Origin: Chiridota heheva
Lineage: Eukaryota > Echinodermata > Holothuroidea > Apodida > Chiridotidae
Assembly: GCA_020152595.1 (NCBI GenBank)
Contig: JAIGNY010004056.1
Span: forward strand, 782,001 to 846,000
Direction of reading: 5' to 3'
DNA: 64,000 nucleotides
Below, in pieces: positions 34,299 through 44,800 of this stretch (its first letter is position 1; each line of letters starts with the position of its first letter). A program made the position numbers and the translations under genes. Below the pieces are notes generated by a model. It saw only the letters and a program-made list of their open reading frames with translations. It was not told where the DNA came from and ran no database searches.

Positions 34299-34466
34299 CA
34301 AGCTCCACCTTGATTTGTACACACTAACCAAAAACTCCGTACCTCCAACACGTGTCAAGGGAAAGTGTTAATGCAAGGAAAAGTCGCTTAACTACCACTT
34401 TATAAATTATGTCCTAATTTTCATACAAGAAGCGAGTGTTAGAACTTCACTCAGAACACCACTTAC

Positions 34467-34538
34467 CGAGATATTGTTAACTACTTCCTTGATATTCAAA
34501 GGAGGATTCGCTTCGTAGCACATTTTAAATTGTGCCAT
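34467..34538 (-). CDS. Probable first coding exon of an unidentified minus-strand gene
   Basis: The minus-strand ATG at 34538 opens 24 codons, MAQFKMCYEANPPLNIKEVV and four more, ending exactly at a consensus donor (GTAAGTGG, after 34467) in phase 0. The upstream sequence is compatible with a 5' UTR. I do not recognise the peptide and could not find a convincing second exon between 27.1 and 34.4 kb. The exon might be part of a gene extending past BLOC1S3, or lie in a duplicated promoter fragment. It sits within the interior of the 90-bp inverted repeats. Confidence 0.4.
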
Positions 34539-35581
34539 ATCTGTAGTGTCAGGGTTTTTCCATTGTTTTCCGGCAAAGTAATGCTATTCACTCGCGGTCA
34601 TGGAATTACTAAGTCCCAAATTATTTTGTCAGGCGATATGGTATAAGTTGTATATGAATATTCATATTTAATCACGTCATCATCATTCTTGTATATGATT
34701 GGCTGAAAAAATCTGTAATGGCAATTCTGGTCTGCAAAAGAAAAAAAGCGCGTCCGGGTTCAGATATTGGTCAAGGACCTGAACATCACTGGAAAAAACG
34801 GTAGCTCCGAAGTATCCATTGATATAACGTAATTAGGGTATTCTCCTAAGCGCGAGCTGTAATTGGTCAACTTTCCTATAGCATGATGTATTTCTGATGC
34901 GTAATTTTGTATTGTAGCAATACGAAGCTTTGTGTGGACAGCCGCATCAATGTGAAGGCCGGCTCAGTGATTGGTCAACGACTGGAACAACACTGGAAAA
35001 TACGGCAGCTCGGAAAGATCTTCTCTTTTCTTTTTCGTAAAATAAAGGTATATCATAAAAAATAGTATATGCTATAAATGATGGCAAATACCATATAAAT
35101 AGATAGAATTGAGATGTCCTATTCTGTACGAACCACTTTTCAATTGTTATGGACGTAGAGTGCACAAATTTGACATAAGCTAATGATATTCAGGTGCACA
35201 ATAACAATTTTTTGTAATACAGGACGTATTTCAACAACGATTTTTTCAAATAGTGTTGTCATTTGAAAATATCTTTTGATTTTCAAATCCTACTGAGTGT
35301 TTGAAACAATAGTTAAGCGTTTCCCTAATTCTGGTTGGTTGAATGCAGTATCTGACGTACACGCTCTGATTCGTTATATATTTCAGCAGTTTAAAGAATG
35401 AAAAATACAATGATTTTATTTCAGCTTCCTCAAAACAGGTTACAAAGATGAACGTTAGTGAAGTTAATGCGATACCTCTACGAAGGGCGGCATGCTTCTG
35501 TACGCGGTTGTTTAGAAGCTCTACATAAAATCCTGTATACAGGGAATATAGGAGCGCTCTTTCGTTTTTCCCAGGGGCGTA

Positions 35582-36010
35582 GGGCGTTGTAATGTATGGA
35601 GTAAAAGGAGTAAAAATATTACAGAAAGAAGTAATGTATTTAGTAAAAAAGAGTAAAGAAATAAGTAAAAAGAGTAAAGTATGGAGTAAAAGGAGTGAAG
35701 TAATGAGTAAAAGGAGTAATGCAGGGAGCAAAAGGAATAAAGTAATGAGTAAAATCAGCAATGTAGGGAGTAAAAGGAGTAAAGTAAAGAGTAAAATGAG
35801 CAATGTAGGGGGTAAAAAGGAGTAATAAAATGAGTAAAATTAATCACGTATGTAGTAAAAGGAGTCATGTAGGGAATAAAACGAGTAAAGTAATGAGTAA
35901 AAGCAATGTAGGGAGTAAAAGGAGTAATGTAATGGGTAAAAGCAATGTAGAAGTAAAAGAAGTAATGTAATGGATAGACTGAGTAATGTATTGAGCAAAT
36001 GGAGTAATGC
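35582..36010. repeat. Degenerate minisatellite, ~15-bp units (GGAGTAAAGTAATGAGTAAAA)
   Basis: Irregular repeats of AGTAAAAGGAGTAAAGTAAT with GCAATGTAGGGAGT variants. Open frames of 125-185 codons on the minus strand over it (Phe/Tyr/Leu-rich) come from the low-complexity composition. A C-rich tract (36067-36110) follows. Confidence 0.85.
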
Positions 36011-36918
36011 AATGAGTTCCGCGCATTGGCCATTACAAACAAAACAAAATTGGAAAATTGTACAGCTCCCCCCCCCCCCCCTTCCCCATCCCCTCCCCCT
36101 CCTTCCCAAGCCCAAAACTCGTCGAGTGAAACCACTGTTCAAAATTGGTGTTCGTTCTGGCACAAATTCATTGCAATTTTTATTCGTAATAGGTTTTCGA
36201 GTCGGGAAAAAAATCACCGCCCCGGAGTAAGATTATGCCCGTAATTCGAAGAAAGTAAACCAGTCATAGTCATCATCGCTTTATATAGGCCTAGCATAGG
36301 TGCATCACAGTTGTTTACTTCCCCCTTCGGATCAGTGTTACAATCACCTCAAACAAACAGGTTAATATTTACCGTACACTAACATTTCACAAGCGAGTAC
36401 GCGAGCCAGATAACAATCCTTAACTTCATTATTATTATTATTTTGTTAACCTTTGGATGTTGATTACGTAATCTACTTTAAAGATACGGCGTTATAGCTT
36501 GCTGCAGGGAGTTGGCTGCAGTTTTTTAGTCATCGCTATTTTGGTGTCTGCAATATCGGAAAAAAAGTTGTTGGCTTACATTTTCTTATCCTGTGTTATA
36601 TAGTGAGCTGTCATTTAAGCTCTTCAATAGATTCAAGGGAGCTGTGAACGTTCCATTCGCTATCTTAAATTCTTATTGTACTGCTGAAAGCGTATCTTAC
36701 TTGGGAGGATATTGGAATTTTGGAACCAGGTGAAAATACCGAGAGTGAAGGTTAGTGCGGCTGAGAATGTATCTATATTTTGAAAGTTCAGGAAAATTGA
36801 AGAAATTTGAAGAAAATTTTCCCAATATGAAGGAAATTTTAGGAAAATTGAAGATTTCCTGAGTCTGTTACTCAATATTGACTACTGAGTTGACGATCCT
36901 CATTTATCATTGATAATC

Positions 36919-37447
36919 TTAAAGGATTAGTTCAGTGGTCAAGCATGTCCATCTTATATAAAAGAGGACTTTAAAAGAAACAAAATGGTGAAGAAAGCAT
37001 TCAAAAATCTTAATCCGTTAAGGAGATATTTAAGTTTAAAGCTGTCTTATCCTTGAAGAAATGGGAAAGTTGGCATCTTCATCCTCACATTCTTAACAAT
37101 TGTTAAATGTATTTTAAAGAAAGTTTATTTAATGTTTTCACTTTATAAATTATTTTTCCTCAAACTTTCTTCAGGTTGTATATTAAAAATGCTCTTCCTA
37201 GATTTTTGTTATATCCCATGGTTTTTAAGCCACAAAATCGCAGGACAAAATATGATAGAATACATAAAGGCTTTGAGTAATCTGAGGCTATTACATAACA
37301 ACTAGTCTGGTTTCGGTCGTTTCTTCACAAATGATAGCAAACTTTAAACTTAGATATCTCCTTAACGGAATAAGATTTTTGAATGTTTTCTTCACTTTCC
37401 TCTTTCATATGAGATGGATTTTCCTGACCCCTGAACTAATCCATTAA
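36919..37447. mobile_element. piggyBac-like MITE with long terminal inverted repeats
   Basis: GGATTAGTTCAGTGGTCA begins at 36924, and its inverse TGACCCCTGAACTAATCC ends at 37442. Similarity of the arms extends about 110 bp inward through AAGAGGA, GAA.GCATTCAAAAATCTTA and CCGTTAAGGAGATAT. TTAA lies one base outside each end (36919-36922 and 37444-37447), as expected for a piggyBac-type target duplication. The interior has no transposase. It is the compact sister of the copies at 41970-42485 and 42670-50110. Confidence 0.75.
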
Positions 37448-37559
37448 TATATTATTTCATAGGGATATTTTTCTAGGGTTAAAATCTCACCACTGAGGGC
37501 AATAAAAAAGAAGAATAAGGGGGTGGGGGGGCGGATCTGCCTAGCCATGCAGTTAGTTA

Positions 37560-38016
37560 GGAGTCAGGTAACTTAGTTGGTAGAGTGCACGACTGAGATG
37601 CTAGATGTATCCCGGTTCAAGCCCCCGTCAGGTCTAATCCGTTTTTCCACAGCTATGCAGACAGATACGCCGATCACCAAAGCGGAAGTACGTCGTTTAC
37701 CGCTCTTGCTCCCCCATTCAGCTGTTGAGGAAAGTGGCAATGGTTGAATGGCGCTCGCCGTCCTTTGGAGGGAACGTTAAGCCGTCGGTCCCGACGGTAG
37801 AGCAGTCACACCCTACCTTGTTCTCTGAACACTTTTCGAGAAGAGAAGCGTGATAACGCGGTGTTCATTCACTTCCCTGAGCAAATGGATGGATGATGCG
37901 CCGTTTGCATGGGCAGCTCTCCTCTAATCTAAAGCTCCGATGTTTGTAAAGCCCTCTTTAATATACTTGTATAGAAAGGGCGCTATATATAATAATTACT
38001 ATTACTATTACTATTA
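37560..38016 (+). mobile_element. tRNA-derived SINE, copy 2 (nearly complete)
   Basis: The A box TAACTTAGTTGG (37569-37580) and B box GGTTCAAGCCC (37614-37624) are at tRNA-like spacing. The core is shared with the 20494 copy (CAGATACGCCGATCACCAA, GGAACGTTAAGCCGTCGG). The 3' end GAAAGGGCGCTATATATAAT runs into ATT/ACT microsatellite repeats. It lies about 0.85 kb before the scramblase start. Confidence 0.85.
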
Positions 38017-38585
38017 GTAAAAAAAGGCTGTGTCTTAAAGCAATAATGTTGTCAGACGGAAAATTACTGCTGACCATTTTTACCTATTCTTGAGGGTTGT
38101 AGCCACGAAAATTTGACAATTTTAGATCAAGATATTTAGATGTTTAGTACAAATATTCGGAAATTATGAAACACTTATACCAACAGACCTAAGGTCTGTA
38201 AATAATAGGAAATTGTATACATGGGAAGTATGAAGGTTTGTTCAGTAGGGAAAAAGCCCAATAGACCTACTGATATAGCCTGGGCCCCAACGTCCAGACG
38301 TTGCTAGGATGTCAAAAAGAGTGTATGAAATAGAGTGTTTGCGAGTATAATTTCACACTTTTATTATCTTATATGGCGATATTGGTGTTACTTTCTTCAG
38401 TGAAAAGATTAGATATAGTTGTTTAAAAAGGGGGAAAGTTTGATGGTGGAGACGTTAATTACGTGTCGCTCTGAAGATTGACACTTTTTTTCTATGAAAA
38501 GGGGCCTTTTTTTCTTTCAAGAAAGTGGTGGGGACAAACTTCATATTGATGTACTTCACGTTTTGGAAATAATGAACATACACAT

Positions 38586-38647
38586 AGGAATGGTCAAATT
38601 TGACAGAGTCAACTCTCCACCGAACCAACTTTGGTCAAAATGAAACT
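38586..38647. mobile_element. Partial copy of the GGTCAAATTTGA MITE
   Basis: AGGAATGGTCAAATTTGA, then CCACCGAACCAACTTTGGTC and AAAATGAAAC parallel the left arm of the element at 51522-51777. The right arm is absent. Confidence 0.6.
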
Positions 38648-38869
38648 AGCATAATGTGTAAAATATATTGTCTTCGAAAAATGCTTTCAGAAACATTATT
38701 TTCAGGAGTTCTTAAAGCTATGAAACACTGAAAGATTCTTGATATTAAGGCAGTAGATAAACACGTTCCTGTTTTTTCCCTCCACCTTAAATGTAGAACA
38801 CAACTGTTGACGTAACGTATTGCTACCAGAGCAAAACTGCCTAACTATTCTGAAGACCGATCGGGCAAT

Positions 38870-41800
38870 ATGGATCCACAAGGAGAACAACAAACAAACG
38901 CAGATGAGAAGACTGCTCCCGCGGTATTGCCACAAAACCCCGCCATGGGTCAACCAGGCTATCCCGCCGCGGGTCAACCAGGCTACCCCGCCACGGGTCA
39001 ACCAGGCTACCCCGCCGCGGGTCAACCAGGCTACCCCATCACGGGTCAACCGGGTTATCCCGCCACGGGAAACCCTGTCATGTACAACCCAGCGATGAAT
39101 CCCCAGATGATGAACCCTAACATGCCAATGGGACAGCCAATGATGGGACAGCAAATGATGGGACAGCCAATGGTGCAGTGGATGGCCAAACCAGAGGCTA
39201 TCCTGGGGTGTCCCAGTGGACTTGAGTATCTGACCCAGATTGACCAGGTCATTGTGAATCAAGTCATGGAATTATTAGAAAGTAAGTTTCAAAGAGGCGA
39301 TCTCGTCTCAATTTAAATCATACTGATGTCATGCATTGCAGGAACAGTCCTTACTGACGTCATACGTCATAGATTTGTTTTGCCAGATAGCTTCTAATCA
39401 CCGCAAAAATACAGACAAATTTGAAATAAAACGAAAATGATGATGAAAATTAGCATATGAATGTTCTAAGGGTGCATTTATATATTGTACCAAAGATCTG
39501 TTACATAGGCTTTTATCAGTTTATAAGAAATCTGAAGTGGGGTGGCAAAACATGCAAAGGGATATATCATCTCCACACAATTTATCAGGTCAGCGGCGTA
39601 GGAAGATATTTGGCATGGGGGTGGGGGGGGGGGGGATTTCTATCTCAACAAACCTAGAAAATATGCAGTCTCTTATGTCCAAAAGCAATGTGCAAAGGAG
39701 GCGTACAATTATTGGAAATTTTTAAAAGAAGGGAAGAAAATTTCCCAAAAATGTAGAAAATTTCAAATGAAGTAAATCATTTATCCATCACAAAGTTAGG
39801 ATCCTCAATACACACATTGATGACCCCAAGCGTAGACAAGTATCTGAAGAAATTTGTATAACATAATTCAGATCCAACTTAAATAAAAAAGAACAATGGT
39901 ATAACGGCAGACTCATCAAAAGAACCACCCAACCTTAGCCAAATCTTTATCAGGTAGATTCTTGACTGTATTTTTCTCACACTTGATCTATTTATGAGCT
40001 TTGTATTAAGATGTTTTTATCTGTGTTGTAGTATCAAGCTGAAGACGGTCTGGGATAGATCGAAATTTTCAATACACCAAAAAAAGAAAATTAAATTTAA
40101 CACCTTATCCATGTTTCTTTGGATTATGTAAGAGTCGGGATGGCGACCACCAAAACACCAGCAATTTCGTAAATGACTATCTAATGTCAACAAAACTCTA
40201 TGGAATCATAATCTCAGCAGAAAATTTCACGAAAATGAAAAAACAAAATCCCTCAAATTTAAGAAAACTTCGCAAAAATTGAAGAAATTTTTATGAAAAT
40301 GAAGCAAAGTTCACAAAAAAAGGAATTTCCTGAAAACGTCAAAAAAAATCAGAGAATTAAAGCAAATTTTACGAAAATAAGAAAAATTGATGGAAATTTT
40401 TCAAAAATAAAGGAAATTTTCCGAAAATGAAAGCAAATTTCTCGAAAAAGGAAGGAAATTCTCCTAAAATTAAAAACACTTCCAGAGACTTGAAAAGAAT
40501 TAAAGAGAATGACGGAAATTTCTTCGAAAATTGTAAAAATGAAAACAAATTGAAGAAAATTTCCCAAAATAAAGGAAATTTCCCAAAAATGAGGAAATTT
40601 TAAAAAATGAAAGCAAATTTCTCGAAAAAGGAAGGAAATTGAAGTAAAAATGAAAACAAATTGAAGAAAAAACTACCAAAAATTAAAGAAAATTTCCAGA
40701 AGATGACGGAAATTTCCCAAGAATTAAAGTAAATGTCACGAAAATGAAGGAAAATTGAAGAAATTTGAAGGAAATTTTTAAAATTAAAGATTTACCGAGT
40801 CTGATACCAGATGTTGACTATTGAGTTAAGGATCTTTATTTATTATTTATTATCTTAATATATTTATTTCATAGGGATATTTTCATAGGGCCAAAAACTC
40901 ACCACTTGGGGAAACAGAGGGGGGGGGGGGCATTTATAGGGAGTGGGGGAATTTCTCCTCAGTTAGTATGTTAAAAAAACTATGATCTGTTAAACATTAA
41001 AAGAGAGAATAGATTAACGTACACAAAGTATTTTATCTAAATATTTTTGTATTAATATCCTAGAAGTATTTGTTTTGTGCACTGTATTTATTTGTTAATT
41101 ATGGTTTTTCGTGGTTTCATCAGTTTGATAATAGAAATAATAAATCTTCCTATTTCATGTGCGCAAATCTATATAAGTGTCACTATTTGTTTTTTTCATC
41201 TGTGTGAAATTGCATCTTCAAAAGAAACAAAATTCATAAAGATTTAAACGGATTAATATCAATATTTATAGGGAGTGGGGGAATTTCTCCTCAGTTAGTA
41301 TGTTAAAAAACTATGATCTGTTAAACATTAAAAGAGAGAATAGATTAACGTACACAAAGTATTTTATCTAAATATTTTTGTATTAATATCCTAGAAGTAT
41401 TTGTTTTGTGCACTGTATTTATTTGTTAATTATGGTTTTTCGTGGTTTCATCAGTTTGATAATAGAAATAATAAATCTTCCTATTTCATGTGCGCAAATC
41501 TATATAAGTGTCACTATTTGTTTTTTTTCATCTGTGTGAAATTGCATCTTCAAAAGAAACAAAATTCATAAAGATTTAAACGGATTAATATCACTAAAAT
41601 TTGGAAAAAGAATTTGGAGAATATCTGATATTTTGACTTTTTATCAATCATAATGATATTACATAAATTAAGTCAAAACCTCCTGAAAACGACACTTGAT
41701 TATCCAAGGTAGCCACCGTGACGTACCCAGCTCCACAATATAATTTGGGGCTCATGCATTCTCACATACAAGGCAAAGATAAGCTATGACACACATGTGG

Positions 41801-44800
41801 GGTAAGGGATCACTGGGGCATTCGACCCTACTGTTTTCCGAATTCATGTTCTCTTTGTTCATTTTCTGTTTCCTGTATAATACTTTGTGATTTCTCTCCT
41901 CCACTTATGTTAGGCAAAAATTTAATTTCATAACTTTCCATCTCCCCACTGTCGGTAGACACATCTCGAATTTAGTGGTGAAGGAAGTCTATCTTATTTG
42001 AAAGAAAACATTAAAAGAAACACAATTTCGAAGAGAGCATTCGGAAATATTATTTCGTTAAGGAGATAAATTGTGTATCATCTGTCTAAAATGACTCAAA
42101 TCAGACCAGGTGTGACGTCACATCCTCAAGTTCTTTAAAGCCTTTATGTATTCTATAATATTTTTTCCTGCATTTTGTGCATGGCTTAAAAAGGCTTAGT
42201 AAAGCAGAATCTAGGCCTATATAGTAACGGAAAATAATTTCCGTTTAAAGAAAGTTTGAACAAAATTATTGAATTAGTAGAACTTTTTTATTAGTTTTCT
42301 TTGGAATACATTAACAATAAGGAAGTGAATATCACCAGTCATTTTACATGAAACACAATTCTAAACTCGAAAATCTTCTTAACGGAATAAAGATATTGAA
42401 GAAGTTCGTTCAGAATTTTGTTTCGTTCCAGGTCCTCTTTCGTCTAAAATGATCTTACTTGACAATTGACCTCATCCTTTAATAGAATTTAATCTATTTA
42501 CTATCACACAGTATTTACGAGTTATCTTCTTCTATTTAGTAGATTTTTGATAGCAATGATTACCCTTATTTCCTCTTTTATCGCATTTTTAAGACCAAGT
42601 TTTGTATAAATTTGTACAGTAATGTTGATCAACTGCACACGATACTCCGCCCTTAAAGATTAGATTGAAGGATTAGTTCAGTGGCCAAGCAACGTTATCT
42701 TTTATCAAAAAGCAACAAAATAGTGAAGTAACTACGAAAAAGCAACAAAATGGTGAACTATGAAAAAGCAACACAATGGTAAAGTAACTACGATAATTCA
42801 AACATCTTATTCCATACTCAGTTATAACCACTTGAGCAAAAAGTCTCACAAAAATGACTGGTCAAGTTCTGTCCACTGTCTGGAAAGTCTTCTGTCCACT
42901 GTCTGGAAAGTCTTCTGTCCACTGTCTGGAAAGTCTTCTGTCCACTGTCTGGAAAGTCTTCTGTCCACTGTCTGGAAAGTCTTCTGTCCACTGTCTGGAA
43001 AGTCTTCTGTCCACTGTCTGGAAAGTCTTCTGTCCACTGTCTGGAAAGTCTTCTGTCCACTGTCTGGAAAGTCTTCTGTCCACTGTCTGGAAAGTCTTCT
43101 GTCCACTGTCTGGAAAGTCTTCTGTCCACTGTCTGGAAAGTCTTCTGTCCACTGTCTGGAAAGTCTTCTGTCCACTGTCTGGAAAGTCTTCTGTCCACTG
43201 TCTGGAAAGTCTTCTGTCCACTGTCTGGAAAGTCTTCTGTCCACTGTCTGGAAAGTCTTCTGTCCACTGTCTGGAAAGTCTTCTGTCCACTGTCTGGAAA
43301 GTCTTCTGTCCACTGTCTGGAAAGTCTTCTGTCCACTGTCTGGAAAGTCTTCTGTCCACTGTCTGGAAAGTCTTCTGTCCACTGTCTGGAAAGTCTTCTG
43401 TCCACTGTCTGGAAAGTCTTCTGTCCACTGTCTGGAAAGTCTTCTGTCCACTGTCTGGAAAGTCTTCTGTCCACTGTCTGGAAAGTCTTCTGTCCACTGT
43501 CTGGAAAGTCTTCTGTCCACTGTCTGGAAAGTCTTCTGTCCACTGTCTGGAAAGTCTTCTGTCCACTGTCTGGAAAGTCTTCTGTCCACTGTCTGGAAAG
43601 TCTGTCCACTGTCCACTGTCTGGAAAGTCTTCTGTCCACTGTCTGGAAAGTCTTCTGTCCACTGTCTGGAAAGTCTTCTGTCCACTGTCTGGAAAGTCTT
43701 CTGTCCACTGTCTGGAAAGTCTTCTGTCCACTGTCTGGAAAGTCTTCTGTCCACTGTCTGGAAAGTCTTCTGTCCACTGTCTGGAAAGTCTTCTGTCCAC
43801 TGTCTGGAAAGTCTTCTGTCCACTGTCTGGAAAGTCTTCTGTCCACTGTCTGGAAAGTCTTCTGTCCACTGTCTGGAAAGTCTGTTGGAAAAGTCTTCTG
43901 TCCACTGTCTGGAAAGTCTTCTTTCCACTGTCTGGAAAGTCTGGAAAGTCTTCTGTCCACTGTCTGGAAAGTCTTCTGTCCACTGTCTGGAAAGTCTTCT
44001 GTCCACTGTCTGGAAAGTCTTCTGTCCACTGTCTGGAAAGTCTTCTGTCCACTGTCTGGAAAGTCTTCTGTCCACTGTCTTCTGTCCACTGTCTGGAAAG
44101 TCTGTCTGGAAAGTCTTCTGTCCACTGTCTGGAAAGTCTTCTGTCCACTGTCTGGAAAGTCTTCTGTCCACTGTCTGGAAAGTCTTCTGTCCACTGTCTG
44201 GAAAGTCTTCTGTCCACTGTCTGGAAAGTCTTCTGTCCACTGTCTGGAAAGTCTTCTGTCCACTGTCTGGAAGTCTTCTGTCCACTGTCTGGAAAGTCTG
44301 TCCACTGTCTGGAAAGTCTTCTGTCCACTGTCTGGAAAGTCTTCTGTCCACTGTCTGGAAAGTCTTCTGTCCACTGTCTGGAAAGTCTTCTGTCCACTGT
44401 CTGGAAAGTCTTCTGTCCACTGTCTGGAAAGTCTTCTGTCCACTGTCTGGAAAGTCTTCTGTCCACTGTCTGGAAAGTCTTCTGTCCACTGTCTGGAAAG
44501 TCTTCTGTCCACTGTCTGGAAAGTCTTCTGTCCACTGTCTGGAAAGTCTTCTGTCCACTGTCTGGAAAGTCTTCTGTCCACTGTCTGGAAAGTCTTCTGT
44601 CCACTGTCTGGAAAGTCTTCTGTCCACTGTCTGGAAAACTGTCTTCTGTCCACTGTCTGGAAAGTCTTCTGTCCACTGTCTGAAAGTCTTCTGTCCACTG
44701 TCTGGAAAGTCTTCTGTCCACTGTCTGTCCACTGAAAGTCTTCTGTCCACTGTCTGGAAAGTCTTCTGTCCACTGTCTGGAAAGTCTTCTGTCCACTGTC

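Larger units (their letters stand above)
33796..34736. repeat. 90-bp near-perfect inverted repeats around a 761-bp interior
   Basis: The left arm 33796-33885 and right arm 34647-34736 are inverted copies differing at about 4 of 90 positions. The outer ends read TGCAGACCAGAATTGCC and the inner ends read GTTGTATATGAATATTCATA. Each contains a CRE-like TGACGTAA/TGACGTGA. Outside the arms, 33660-33745 and 34826-34925 are related in direct orientation (GCTGTNATTGGTCAACTTTC). The interior holds the telomere-like element 34186-34298 and the minus-strand exon 34467-34538. Confidence 0.85.

Noticed and set aside
35246..36217. Several 125-185 codon minus-strand frames rich in Leu/Phe/Tyr
   Set aside because: They span the AGTAAAAGG minisatellite; composition explains the open frames.
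37560..37640. Functional tRNA gene
   Set aside because: A and B boxes are present but the sequence does not close into an acceptor stem and continues as a SINE body.
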